Shown here: positions 8,450 through 17,514 of the stretch, piece by piece
Layout: the number at the start of each line of letters is the position of its first letter
Numbering within the stretch: the first letter of the stretch is position 1
Assembly: GCA_016793885.1 (NCBI GenBank)
Contig: JAEUHE010000233.1
Location: 30,429 to 94,428, forward strand
Direction: 5' to 3'
Source of the DNA: Verrucomicrobiales bacterium
GTDB lineage: Bacteria > Verrucomicrobiota > Verrucomicrobiia > Limisphaerales > UBA11320
Length of the DNA: 64,000 nt
Position numbers and translations under genes: made by a program
Notes under the pieces: generated by a model
Seen by the model: the letters and a program-made list of their open reading frames with translations, nothing else
What the model was told of the DNA's origin: nothing
Databases searched by the model: none

Positions 8450-11311
8450 ATGGACTACAAGAATACCGTTAATTTGCCGCGCACCGACTTTCCGATGAAA
8501 GCCGATTTGGTGTCGCGTGAACCGCAGCGTCTGGCCAAGTGGACCGAAATGCGCCTTTATGAGCGCATTCAGGCGGCGCGGGTCGACGCGCCCAAGTTCG
8601 TGCTCCATGACGGTCCCCCGTTCGCCAATGGCGACGTTCATGTTGGCACCGCGCTCAACAAGATTCTCAAGGACATCATCGTTAAGTACAAGACGGTGCG
8701 TGGGTTCAGCGCTCCTTATATCCCAGGTTGGGACTGCCATGGCTTGCCCATCGAGTTCAAGGTCAGCCAGGAGATGCGCAAGGCCGGGAACACCGAGGCG
8801 GACCCCGCCTCGATCCGTCGCGCCTGCGACACCTATGCGCGGAAATACATCGATCTACAGCGCACTCAGTTTAAACGGCTTGGCGTCCTGGGCGATTGGG
8901 AGAACCCGTATCTCACGCTCAACCGGGAGTATGAGGCGGATGAACTTCGACTCTTCGCTGATGTGGTGGAGAAGGGCTTTGTCTATCGCGGCAAGAAACC
9001 CGTGTATTGGAGCATCCCCTGTCACACTGCCTTGGCGGAAGCCGAGGTTGAATACAACGACCATGTCAGCCAGAGCATCTACGTGAAGTTCCCCGTGGTA
9101 GGGCAGCCGGGCACGTTCATCCTGATCTGGACCACCACGCCTTGGACCCTGCCGGCCAACTTGGCGGTCGCGTTCAATTCCCAGTTCCATTACTCCCTGG
9201 TGATGGCCAACGATGAGACCTACCTGGTCTCCAACGCGCTGCTGTCTCAAGTTTCAGCCAAGGCGGGTTGGGATGCCTATCAGATCATCCGCACGGTCTA
9301 CGGCGACGAGTTGGCCACGCTCGAGTATCAGCACCCGTTCTGCAACCGGACCGGCAAACTGCTGGCGGGCGATGACTTTGTGGAGAACACCACCGGCACG
9401 GGCTTTGTGCATATCGCGCCCGGACACGGATTGGAGGATTACAGCCTCGGCATCCGCCACGGCCTGCCTGTCTATTCGCCGGTGGACGATACAGGATGCC
9501 TGGCTCGCACCTCGGATCTCCCGGTGGAGCAGCAGATGCCCGATTCGCTGGTTGGAAAGTCCGTCCTGGAGAAGGGTGGCAAGTCGAGCGATGCGAACGA
9601 AGCGGTGCTGGCGATCTTGCGAGAGAGCAACCGGCTGCTCGTTCACGAGCCCTACACGCATCAGTACCCGCACTGTTGGCGCAGCAAGACCCCGGTGGTC
9701 TTTCGTGCGATGGACCAATGGTTCATCCGCATCGATCACGCCACGGCCGATGGATCGACGTTCCGCAAACAGGCGCTGGCCGAAATTGATCGAGTTCAAT
9801 GGGTGCCCGATTGGGGTATCAATCGGATTCGCGGTGCGGTGGAAGGTCGACCGGATTGGTGTATCTCGCGGCAACGCTCTTGGGGAGTGCCGATCCCGGC
9901 GTTTTATGACGCTCAGGGTAATGCGATCCTGGACGCCCGCGTGGTGCGACGTGCTGCCGATTTGGTGCAGAAGGAAGGCAGTCATGTCTGGTTCGAAAAG
10001 ACACCGTCGGAGCTGTGGGCCTTATGCCGTCCCTCGGATTGGACGGGCGCGGAAGGCGTCAGCAAGTCCGCGGATACCTTGGATGTGTGGATCGACTCCG
10101 GGTCCAGTTCCCGGGCGGTGATCGCTCAGCGCGGGGAGTTGCATGGCAAACGAGCCGATGGAAGCACCTTGCCTGCGTTCCAAGCCGACCTGTACCTCGA
10201 AGGCTCCGATCAGCATCGCGGCTGGTTTCAGTCCTCCTTGCTGCTTTCCTTGGCCGGTAACGGCGCGGCACCGTTCCGCACGGTGCTCACCCACGGGTTC
10301 ATGGTGGACGCCGATCGCGAGAAAATCTCCAAGAGCAAGCAGGGACAGGGAGGCTATGAGAAGCCGCAGACCGCGGAACGTTACGTCAAGGACTTCGGGG
10401 CTGATGTGTTGCGCCTGTGGGTCGCGAGCCAGGATTTTCGCAATGACATCGTGGTGAGCGAGGAGCGGATCAAGAAAGTAGGTGAGACCTACCGTCTCAT
10501 CCGCAATGCGCTGCGCTATCAGTTGTCGAATCTCTATGATTTCGATCCGGCCAAGCATACGGTTCCCGATGCTCAGTTGACCGGTTTGGATCGCTGGATC
10601 TTAGGCGAGTTTGCGGCGTTGGAAGCGGATGTGTTGAAGGCCTATGAAAGCTTCGAGTTTCATGTGGTTTATCAGCGGATCGCGCAGTTTACCGCCGTCG
10701 AACTGAGCTCGGTCTATCACGATGTGGTGAAGGACCGGCTGTATACGGACGCGGCCAACTCACCGCGCCGCCGATCCACGCAAACGGCCTTGGCCCGATT
10801 GGTCACCGGGCTTTGTCATGTCCTGTCGCCGATCTTGGCGTTCACGGCCGACGAAGCTTGGGAGTTCATCCCGGGACGCGAGCAGGCTACCGTTCACGAA
10901 TCGATTTGGAATCCGAAGCCCTTTGCGTTCGGCGAGGTGGAACGAGCGTTGTGGCAGAAGCTCTTTTCGATCCGCGATTTGACCATGCCCGTGTTGGAAC
11001 AAGCGCGGCAGGCCAAGACCATTGGCAAGGCCTTGGATGCGCGGATGGAAGCTACCGTGCCGTCGGATTGGATCGAACCGCTCACCCCGGTGATTTCACA
11101 GCTGCAGGAACTGCTGAATGTTTCACAGCTGACGTTGAAGCCGGGGCCGGCTTCGCGTCCGGATGCTCCTGCCGGGTCGGAAGTGACCGCTCAGGTGGTG
11201 AAGGCGGACGGCGCCAAGTGTGAGCGTTGTTGGCATTGGGAGACGCATGTTGGTCAGAGCGTTGAGCATCCGACCCTCTGCAATCGGTGTGTCGAAGCGG
11301 TGAAGGGGTGA
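8450..11311 (+). CDS. ileS: Isoleucyl-tRNA synthetase
   Basis: 953 residues, normal for bacterial type 1 IleRS. The class I signatures are present: HVG in PFANGDVHVG near residues 57-66 and KISKS in DREKISKSKQG. The CP1 editing region contains the usual TTPWTLPANLA. The C-terminal zinc finger has CERCWHW and LCNRC, which places it in the mupirocin-sensitive bacterial group by architecture. The ATG at 8450 is preferred over an in-frame TTG 12 nt upstream. It is transcribed away from the Mla operon, leaving a 115-bp divergent promoter region. Confidence 0.97.
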   Translation: MDYKNTVNLPRTDFPMKADLVSREPQRLAKWTEMRLYERIQAARVDAPKFVLHDGPPFANGDVHVGTALNKILKDIIVKYKTVRGFSAPYIPGWDCHGLPIEFKVSQEMRKAGNTEADPASIRRACDTYARKYIDLQRTQFKRLGVLGDWENPYLTLNREYEADELRLFADVVEKGFVYRGKKPVYWSIPCHTALAEAEVEYNDHVSQSIYVKFPVVGQPGTFILIWTTTPWTLPANLAVAFNSQFHYSLVMANDETYLVSNALLSQVSAKAGWDAYQIIRTVYGDELATLEYQHPFCNRTGKLLAGDDFVENTTGTGFVHIAPGHGLEDYSLGIRHGLPVYSPVDDTGCLARTSDLPVEQQMPDSLVGKSVLEKGGKSSDANEAVLAILRESNRLLVHEPYTHQYPHCWRSKTPVVFRAMDQWFIRIDHATADGSTFRKQALAEIDRVQWVPDWGINRIRGAVEGRPDWCISRQRSWGVPIPAFYDAQGNAILDARVVRRAADLVQKEGSHVWFEKTPSELWALCRPSDWTGAEGVSKSADTLDVWIDSGSSSRAVIAQRGELHGKRADGSTLPAFQADLYLEGSDQHRGWFQSSLLLSLAGNGAAPFRTVLTHGFMVDADREKISKSKQGQGGYEKPQTAERYVKDFGADVLRLWVASQDFRNDIVVSEERIKKVGETYRLIRNALRYQLSNLYDFDPAKHTVPDAQLTGLDRWILGEFAALEADVLKAYESFEFHVVYQRIAQFTAVELSSVYHDVVKDRLYTDAANSPRRRSTQTALARLVTGLCHVLSPILAFTADEAWEFIPGREQATVHESIWNPKPFAFGEVERALWQKLFSIRDLTMPVLEQARQAKTIGKALDARMEATVPSDWIEPLTPVISQLQELLNVSQLTLKPGPASRPDAPAGSEVTAQVVKADGAKCERCWHWETHVGQSVEHPTLCNRCVEAVKG

Positions 11312-11501
11312 GGGAGACACCCGGGGGAGGTGTTGGGTGTCGGGGTCGGTTCGTAATCGTAATCGTAATCGATCCCTCCTCGGCTTCCGGCGGTCTTGAG
11401 AGGCGAAGGAAACGCCCGCTGCGCTCGGGGCCGGGGGGGAATCGTCCGAGGACGGACGACGCTACAATTGTAGTGTGGGCCGTCTCGGCCCATCACCCGA
11501 C
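11312..11501. repeat. Intergenic repeats: hexamer run and family D element
   Basis: TCGTAA is repeated three times at 11351-11368. At 11468-11494 TTGTAGTGTGGGCCGTCTCG followed by GCCCATC matches the element at 5115-5141 and contains a GGGCCG/CGGCCC hairpin. It lies between the convergent ends of ileS and the DUF1501 gene and could act as a bidirectional terminator, though no T-run follows it. Confidence 0.6.
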
Positions 11502-12863
11502 TTACCCAATCAACTCGGGCATCGCTTGGGCGCTACCGTCCACGAGGTACTGAGGCCGACCGCTGAGGTCCTGCAGGACCACCTTGTTCACATCCAAACC
11601 AAGGTTGTTATAGAGAGTGGCGAAGACCTCCCCATACTGAACCGGTCGATCAGTTGCTTCACCTCCCAGACGGTCGGTAGCACCGATCACCTGTCCCATG
11701 CGCATGCCGCCGCAGGCGAGCAAGGCCGAGTTGACCCGCGGCCAATGGTCACGCCCTGCGTCCTTGTTGATGTAAGGCGTTCGACCGAACTCTCCCCAAA
11801 CGATGACCGACACGTCCTTGTCGAGCCCACGGGCATGCAGGTCCTCGACCAGGGCGCTGACCCCTTGATCCAGGAGCGGCAGATCTTGACGAAGTGCTCC
11901 GAAATTGTCGCCGTGATGGTCCCATCGGCTGAAGGCTAGGGTGACGCAACGGGCACCCGCTTCGACCAATCGACGGGCCGTCAGCATATGCTCCATGAGT
12001 TTGGGTCCGCCATCATCGCGATTGCGGGGATCCCCCTTGCCGTAGCGGGCCCGCACCTTGGGGTCTTCTTTGTCTAGGTCGAGAGCGGTCAGCAGTTGGC
12101 TGGAGGTCAAGATGCCGAATGCCTGCTCGTTGAAGGCATCAAGGCCTTCCATCATGCCGCTCGCGTCCAGGTCGCGTCGGAAGGTATCGAAGCTCTTGAG
12201 CAACGATTTGCGATCGCCTAGACGGTCTAAAGTGATGCCGTTCAGGACCATGTCGTCTTTGCCGCCCCCTTTATTGGGCTGGAAAGGGGCATGACCAACA
12301 CCGAGAAATCCGGGATCTCCGGTTCGCGCCCATCGCATCTCGCCCATCTTGGGGGCCAAACCGATGAACGGGGGGACCAGACGGTTGACGGGGCCCTCCA
12401 CCTTGGACAGCACGGACCCGACAGATGGCCAGCCTCCGGGAGGTTGGTTTTGAAACGCTCTTCCCGTCAGACACTGGAAGGCGTCGTGGTCTCCGGAAGC
12501 GCCTACGATGGAACGGATAATCGCCAGCTTATCCATCATCCCGGCCAGTCGGGGGAGGTGCTCGCAGATCTGAATCCCGGGCACCTTGGTCGAAATCGGC
12601 CGAAACTCGCCTCGGACTTCGGATGGAGCATCCACTTTGAGATCAAACATGTCCTGGTGGGATGGCCCACCCGGCAGGAAAATCATGATGACTGCTTTGT
12701 GGGATAGTTTGATCCCTGACTGCGCTTCAGCCCTTAATAGCTGGGGCAACCCAATGCCTCCGAGCCCGAGCGCACCAATTCTCAAAAAGTTGCGCCGCGA
12801 GATGCCGTCGCAAAAACGAGTCGGACTGCCATGGATTCTCAGCATAGGCGTTCTAATAGTCAC
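11502..12863 (-). CDS. DUF1501 family exported protein
   Basis: 453 residues with a Tat-like leader SRRNFLRIG near residues 22-30 and a following hydrophobic segment. Family motifs are present: [15 protein letters not shown] near the N-terminus, WDHHGDNF in the middle, and [11 protein letters not shown] with GRDHWP towards the C-terminus. These are the metal-site-like regions of this alkaline-phosphatase-superfamily branch. No activity is established for the family. Here it stands alone, without an adjacent DUF1553 partner, unlike the copies at the left edge and at 53-55 kb. Confidence 0.9.
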   Translation of the reverse strand: MTIRTPMLRIHGSPTRFCDGISRRNFLRIGALGLGGIGLPQLLRAEAQSGIKLSHKAVIMIFLPGGPSHQDMFDLKVDAPSEVRGEFRPISTKVPGIQICEHLPRLAGMMDKLAIIRSIVGASGDHDAFQCLTGRAFQNQPPGGWPSVGSVLSKVEGPVNRLVPPFIGLAPKMGEMRWARTGDPGFLGVGHAPFQPNKGGGKDDMVLNGITLDRLGDRKSLLKSFDTFRRDLDASGMMEGLDAFNEQAFGILTSSQLLTALDLDKEDPKVRARYGKGDPRNRDDGGPKLMEHMLTARRLVEAGARCVTLAFSRWDHHGDNFGALRQDLPLLDQGVSALVEDLHARGLDKDVSVIVWGEFGRTPYINKDAGRDHWPRVNSALLACGGMRMGQVIGATDRLGGEATDRPVQYGEVFATLYNNLGLDVNKVVLQDLSGRPQYLVDGSAQAMPELIG

Positions 12864-13378
12864 TGGACATCATTCGGGCGACTGAGTCAAGCAGAGGCTG
12901 TGCCTGACGCGTTCTCCGCGGTCCGCAGGGTTGGACTGCTTGGGAGCCGCTGGCATTCAAGACAAGATCGGTCCGCTTTGGGGGCCTAAAAAGAGAAAGA
13001 GCCAATAGATAAATCTATTGGCTCTCTGGTGACGAGGTCGTTTACGCCTTCACCAAGACGCTCAGAAGGGCAGCAGGGCCAACTATTTCCGCGCTGCTCG
13101 AACCCCACCGCAAGCAAGACCTCTCTGCCAACCCTAAACGAGCAGCGGTACTACACACTCATAGATGGCTCCATTGAAGAATTGTTCAATAGCAAATTGA
13201 AAAAACTTTATCGGAGCTAGGAAAATTTTTCCTGCATTAGCTCCAAACTAAGGTATGCCACCTGAGGTAGACAACCGATCGGGCCCTTGTTTATCATCCT
13301 GGCAGATTCGCCACATCGAGCGGTCGCTCGTGCGACCATGACGATGAAGTGCTCCGCTGAACCAACCCTGAGCAACGC
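12864..13378. other. 515-bp intergenic region with strong secondary structure
   Basis: No convincing protein gene. It contains three inverted repeats: 13-bp perfect arms AGAGCCAATAGAT at 12998-13010 and 13013-13025 around an AA loop; CGCTGCTCG at 13092-13100 pairing with CGAGCAGCG at 13139-13147; and GGAGCTAGGAAAA at 13213-13225 pairing with TTTTCC and TAGCTCC up to 13244. It must also contain the divergent promoters for the DUF1501 and methyltransferase genes. Confidence 0.6.
12985..13160 (-). ncRNA. Candidate small RNA ending in an intrinsic terminator
   Basis: On the minus strand a 9-bp stem (arms at 13139-13147 and 13092-13100) is followed by the 13-bp perfect hairpin at 12998-13025. That hairpin is followed on the minus strand by TTTCTCTTTTT, the layout of a Rho-independent terminator. 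No gene lies upstream of this terminator on that strand, which suggests it ends an independent transcript. It does not match the conserved cores of tmRNA, RNase P RNA or SRP RNA as I know them. The 5' end is a guess. Confidence 0.25.
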
Positions 13379-14365
13379 ATGCCCACCATCCAATCGAGTA
13401 CGAGTTGCTCCATTCCCTGTAACCTCTGCGGGTCGGTGGAGGTAGAGACTGTCAGGTCCCAAGATCGACACGGTCAACCCTTGCGCTCGGTGATCTGCTG
13501 CGATTGTGGGTTGGTTTGGACAGATCCGCGTCCCAGCGCGGATCGCGTGCGCCACTTTTACGAGCGCGAGTATCGCAGCAGCTACAAAGGCACCTATCAA
13601 CCCCAGCCGAAGCATGCCTTTCGTGCGGGGAAAGTGGCGGTCGACCGGTTCGCCCAGATTCGTGGACTGTTGTCGCCCGGGATGAAGGTATTGGACGTAG
13701 GAGCTGGGAGCGGTGAGGTGGTGTATGTGGTGCGGGCCATGGGGTATGATGCCACTGGATTTGAACCGAACGAGGGCTATGCGCTGTATGCCGCCCAGGT
13801 ACTCAAGGTCCCGGTTTGGCAGGCGTTCTACCAGGACGCGAAGGTAGCCCCTGAGTCCCAGGACTTCGTCACCCTCTTCCATGCGTTGGAGCATTTGGAA
13901 GATCCCTACGACGCCATCGTACGGTTCCGCACTTGGCTCCGATCGGGAGGGCTGCTGTTCATTGAAGTGCCTAACTCGGAAGCGACCTGTCAGCAACCCC
14001 ATTCGCAGTTTCATCTGGGGCACCTCTATCATTTCAACTTGCCGGCCTTGGAGGCTCTGGGTTGTCGAGCCGGCTTTGAAGTGATCAAGCGCGCCACCTC
14101 CGAAGACGGAGGCAATATCTCGGTAGTCCTCAGAAAGACGGACACTGGAGCGCCTTCAAACCCGCGGATCCCGGGCAATTTCCGTCGCGTGAGTTCCATT
14201 CTGCGACGGCACACCGCCTTCCGTCACGCCCTGTCACGGCACCCTTATGTGCGGCCGTTTCGGAAGTTGGCCGCCCGGATTGAGGAGCGGCGCGAGGCGA
14301 ACGGTTCACGGTCAGGCCGGGAATTGCTGGACAAGCTGATTTACCAGCACCTGGGATCCCGCTGA
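13379..14365 (+). CDS. Class I SAM-dependent methyltransferase with N-terminal zinc motif
   Basis: 328 residues. The N-terminus has two paired cysteine motifs, CNLCGS and ICCDCGLVWTDPRP, which form a zinc ribbon common in glycan- and lipid-modifying methyltransferases of the Methyltransf_23 type. The SAM-binding motif I is VLDVGAGSGEV near residues 104-114, and the acceptor region HALEHLEDP follows. A basic tail of about 60 residues ends the protein. The exact substrate cannot be told. It is 42 nt upstream of the O-GlcNAcase gene on the same strand and may belong to the same transcript. Confidence 0.85.
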   Translation: MPTIQSSTSCSIPCNLCGSVEVETVRSQDRHGQPLRSVICCDCGLVWTDPRPSADRVRHFYEREYRSSYKGTYQPQPKHAFRAGKVAVDRFAQIRGLLSPGMKVLDVGAGSGEVVYVVRAMGYDATGFEPNEGYALYAAQVLKVPVWQAFYQDAKVAPESQDFVTLFHALEHLEDPYDAIVRFRTWLRSGGLLFIEVPNSEATCQQPHSQFHLGHLYHFNLPALEALGCRAGFEVIKRATSEDGGNISVVLRKTDTGAPSNPRIPGNFRRVSSILRRHTAFRHALSRHPYVRPFRKLAARIEERREANGSRSGRELLDKLIYQHLGSR

Positions 14366-14407
14366 TCGTGACGAAAGGAAGGCACCATTAAATCAACATC
14401 GTCGAAA

Positions 14408-15754
14408 ATGAGTTCAGGTTTTTGGGGGGTCGTGGAGGGGTTTTACGGTCGGCCCTGGACGATGGATCAGCGGGCGGAACTCTGTCGATGGATGGCGCGT
14501 TCCGGGTTGAACAGCTACCTCTATGCACCCAAGGACGATCCGAAACATCGTCTCTATTGGTCCCGATGCTACACGGATGGAGAGTGTGAGGAGCTGGCCG
14601 GTTTGATCCGGCGATGCCGCCGCACGGGAATCCGCTTTATCTACGGACTCGCCCCGGGGTATCGCGCGGAGTTCAGCCCCCGCCAGATGGAACGAATGCT
14701 CCGGACCAAGGTCGCGCAGTTGCTATCCCTGGGCTGCCAAGACTTTGCCCTCCTGTTTGACGACATTCCTCCTGAGGGTTCTGCCGAACACCTTCGACAA
14801 TATGGTTCCTGGGCGGGAGCCCACATCACCTGGACGCATCAGGTTCTGGCTCAGCTGCAACGCCAATCCAACCCGGGGGGACTCCTGTTCTGTCCCACCC
14901 CGTATTGTGGAAGTTTTGCCGGCGAGATTTCGACGAATGCCTATCTGCAGGAGATCGGGGATCGTTTGGATCCTGAGATTCCGGTGTTCTGGACCGGCCA
15001 GGACATTGTAGCGCAACGGATCACCGTGGCGGAGGTGCGCCACCTGCGTGCCGTGTTGCGGCGTCCGCCGATTCTTTGGGATAACCTGTTTGCGAACGAC
15101 TATGATATGCGTCGCTTGTATCTCGGCCCTTATCAAGATCGAGAGCCGGGGATTCGCCAGGAAGTCAGCGGCATTCTGGTGAATCCGAACTGCGAGTTCC
15201 GGGCCAACTTTGTCCCGTTGCACACCTTCGCGAGCTTTGCCACGCAGGGGCGAGGGTGGACCGCTTCGAAGGCTTACCGGGCCGCTTTGCAGGACTGGCG
15301 TCCTTCGTTCCGCGATCTTCAGGGGACACTGCCTTCTCTGGATGAGCTGCGCCTTCTGACGGATTCACTCCACTTGCCTTATGAGGTGGGTGACGAAGCG
15401 ATTGGGTTCCTGGCCGATGCTCGGCAACTGCTGGCCTCGGGCGGGAAGGCATCCCGTGCTGTCGAAGAACGATTCCGTCAGCGATCGGACGCGCTGACGC
15501 GTTGGCACACGAGGATCACCGACTTGGCCGACCGGGAATTGAGCTACACCCTGTATCGTCATGTGTGGGAGCTAAAAGAAGAGGTGGACTTGTTGCAGCG
15601 ATACCTGGCTTGGCAAAAGCTTCCCCCTCGGGGACGAAACCCGTTTCGTTCGATATTCCATCAGCCGGGGACCTACAGGGGAGGATTCGCGGCCGAACTC
15701 CAGCGATTGCTGGCCTTGAACGTCGAAGGCGACTTTGAGCCGGCGGGATGCTGA
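14408..15754 (+). CDS. Cytosolic O-GlcNAcase-like glycoside hydrolase family 84 (beta-N-acetylglucosaminidase)
   Basis: 448 residues, starting directly with the catalytic domain and without a signal peptide, so probably cytosolic. Residues 9-17 read VEGFYGRPW and 40-44 APKDD. The paired catalytic aspartates are Asp118-Asp119 in FALLFDDI. Substrate-site motifs follow: YCG at 166-168, WDN at 224-226, NDYD at 230-233 and NPNCEF at 259-264. In GH84 the first Asp orients the acetamido group and the second is the general acid. The sequence is much closer to animal nucleocytoplasmic OGA, as I recall it, than to secreted bacterial hyaluronidase-like GH84 enzymes. It likely removes GlcNAc from proteins or small glycans in the cell. 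The next gene begins 9 nt downstream and encodes the OGA C-terminal domain type. Confidence 0.9.
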   Translation: MSSGFWGVVEGFYGRPWTMDQRAELCRWMARSGLNSYLYAPKDDPKHRLYWSRCYTDGECEELAGLIRRCRRTGIRFIYGLAPGYRAEFSPRQMERMLRTKVAQLLSLGCQDFALLFDDIPPEGSAEHLRQYGSWAGAHITWTHQVLAQLQRQSNPGGLLFCPTPYCGSFAGEISTNAYLQEIGDRLDPEIPVFWTGQDIVAQRITVAEVRHLRAVLRRPPILWDNLFANDYDMRRLYLGPYQDREPGIRQEVSGILVNPNCEFRANFVPLHTFASFATQGRGWTASKAYRAALQDWRPSFRDLQGTLPSLDELRLLTDSLHLPYEVGDEAIGFLADARQLLASGGKASRAVEERFRQRSDALTRWHTRITDLADRELSYTLYRHVWELKEEVDLLQRYLAWQKLPPRGRNPFRSIFHQPGTYRGGFAAELQRLLALNVEGDFEPAGC

Positions 15755-15763
15755 ATCAAGCTC

Positions 15764-16411
15764 ATGTCTAACACTCGATTGCAGACCTCTGACCCTCGGA
15801 TCCGGCTCTGTCGGTCGGAGGATCAGGCTGGTGTTTACGAAGTCTGTTTGAAAACCGGCGATGCCGGAAAGGATGCGACCCACCTGCACGAGGACCCGCG
15901 GGCTCTGGGAAGTATCTACGTTGGACCCTACCTCCAGTTGGAACCGCAGTTTTCCCTGCTACTGGAGGATGCTGAGGGGATTGCCGGATACTGCCTGGGG
16001 GCTTTGGACACACCCCGCTTTTTTCAGAGATTCGTGCAGGAGTGGCTGCCTCCACTTCAGCGGCAGCATCCAGAGCCGCTCGGACGTCCGGAAGAGTGGA
16101 CGCCTTCTCAGCGTCTTCATTGGGAGTATTATCATCCCGACCTTTTCCATCCGGAGCCAATTGCGAAATATCCGTCGCACCTTCACATCGACTTGTTGCC
16201 TCGAGTGCAGGGTCAGGGATGGGGACATCGGATGGTGGCTGAGCTGCTGGGCCGTTTGCGGGCGGCCGGTTCGGCAGGGGTTCACTTGGGGATGTGGGTT
16301 CGGAACGAGCGCGCCTATCGGTTTTATCGGAAGTTTGGATTTGAAGAGCTGATTCGCGTGGGAGAAGGAGATCGGGCCAGCGTCTATCTGGGCATCCATT
16401 GGGTGGCATGA
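15764..16411 (+). CDS. GNAT acetyltransferase related to the C-terminal domain of O-GlcNAcase
   Basis: 215 residues. The order of motifs follows the C-terminal HAT-like domain of animal O-GlcNAcase: VGPYLQLEP at 53-61, then GYCLGALDTPRF at 75-86, YPSHLHIDL at 136-144, and YRFYRKFGF at 185-193. Unlike the animal pseudo-domain, the acetyl-CoA pyrophosphate loop is intact here (RVQGQGWG, residues 147-154), so it may be an active acetyltransferase. It follows the GH84 gene by 9 nt and its stop overlaps the next start (ATGA), indicating one operon. A free-standing protein of this type from Oceanicola granulosus has been studied structurally. The acceptor is unknown. Confidence 0.87.
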   Translation: MSNTRLQTSDPRIRLCRSEDQAGVYEVCLKTGDAGKDATHLHEDPRALGSIYVGPYLQLEPQFSLLLEDAEGIAGYCLGALDTPRFFQRFVQEWLPPLQRQHPEPLGRPEEWTPSQRLHWEYYHPDLFHPEPIAKYPSHLHIDLLPRVQGQGWGHRMVAELLGRLRAAGSAGVHLGMWVRNERAYRFYRKFGFEELIRVGEGDRASVYLGIHWVA

Positions 16412-17514
16412 AGTCCCGGCTGCTGTTTTTGTGGTTGAGCATGTTGGTGGCATTGTCCGGCACCGGTTGCTCTACCAGTTCCTACTATCTGCAGGCGGTG
16501 CGCGGCCATTTAGAGATCGTCAGCCGCCAGCGTCCCATGGCGCAGGTAATGGCGGATCCGCGGACGTCCGCGGCGGTTTCCAACAAACTGCGGCTGGTCT
16601 TGGAGCTGCGCGAGTTCGCGGCCCAGGAACTGGGGCTTCCGGTGGATGGGCACTATCGGCGGTATGCGGATTTGGGACGCCGCTTTGTTGTTTGGAATGT
16701 CCACGCGGCGCCCGAATTTTCGCTGGAGGCCAAGGCCTGGTGGTATCCCCTGGTGGGACGGTTGAAGTATCGCGGGTTTTTTTCGGAGTCTTCGGCGCAC
16801 CAGCTGGCTCAACGTCTTTCCGAGCAGGGGCAGGAGGTTTATGTGGGCGGGGTGGAAGCTTACTCCACCCTCGGATGGTTTCGTGATCCCGTGCTGAACA
16901 CGTTCCTGCACCATCCGCCCGAGCATCTCGCCGAACTGCTTTTTCACGAGCTCGCCCATCAGAAGCTCTTCGTGAGCGGCGACACGGATTTCAACGAGGC
17001 CTTCGCCACCACCGTTGGCCAGGAAGCCGCCAGGCGATGGCTGGCTTCGACCGGCCGGGCCGAGGCGCTTCGACGCTACGGAGCTGAGCAGGAGCGCGAG
17101 GCGGAGTTCGTCACGCTGGTTCAGAATGCCCGGAGGAAGCTGGCCGAGCTTTACCGGCTGCATCCCGTTCGCTTCAAGTACGATCCCGATCCCGAATTGG
17201 TCGAGGCCCTTCGACGCCGTAAAGCCACCGTGATCGCGGAGCTTCGAGCGGAGCATGCGCTCCGAGTTCAATCATGGGGGGGCGCGTCACCCTACTCGGC
17301 CTGGTTCGGCGGGCCGCTAAACCATGCTCAGCTCAACACCGTGGCCACCTACTTCGACTTGGTGCCGGGATTCCAAAAGCTGCTGTCGCAATGCGAGGGT
17401 GATTTACCACGATTCTACGAAGAGGTGAGAAAGCTGGGCCAACTCCCAAAGGTCGAGCGGCGACGAAGGCTGCTGGAAACCGCGGGAACTGGGTCAGAAC
17501 GGAAAGGGAATTAA
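16408..17514 (+). CDS. Predicted lipoprotein aminopeptidase (COG4324-type, HExxH zinc peptidase)
   Basis: 368 residues. The ATG at 16408 overlaps the stop of the acetyltransferase gene as ATGA. The leader is hydrophobic and ends in a lipobox, SGTGC, with Cys21 as the lipidation site. The zinc motif HELAH lies at 180-184 in LLFHELAHQKLF, followed by FNEAFATT with the probable third ligand Glu near residue 197. This is the signature of the predicted aminopeptidase family (Pfam Aminopep), whose members are membrane-anchored and poorly characterised. The translational coupling to the O-GlcNAcase/acetyltransferase genes could mean a shared pathway or simple operon packing. Confidence 0.85.
   Translation: MKSRLLFLWLSMLVALSGTGCSTSSYYLQAVRGHLEIVSRQRPMAQVMADPRTSAAVSNKLRLVLELREFAAQELGLPVDGHYRRYADLGRRFVVWNVHAAPEFSLEAKAWWYPLVGRLKYRGFFSESSAHQLAQRLSEQGQEVYVGGVEAYSTLGWFRDPVLNTFLHHPPEHLAELLFHELAHQKLFVSGDTDFNEAFATTVGQEAARRWLASTGRAEALRRYGAEQEREAEFVTLVQNARRKLAELYRLHPVRFKYDPDPELVEALRRRKATVIAELRAEHALRVQSWGGASPYSAWFGGPLNHAQLNTVATYFDLVPGFQKLLSQCEGDLPRFYEEVRKLGQLPKVERRRRLLETAGTGSERKGN

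Noticed and set aside
12985..13160. tRNA, tmRNA, SRP RNA or RNase P RNA in the 12.9-13.4 kb gap
   Set aside because: I compared the stretch CAGAAGGGCAGCAG with the SRP tetraloop core and the GTTCGAGC piece with a tRNA T-loop; neither has the flanking conserved bases or pairing.
13029..13220. 63-codon plus-strand frame in the structured intergenic region
   Set aside because: It crosses the stem-forming repeats, starts with GTG without a ribosome site and has no protein-like pattern; the hairpins explain the region better.
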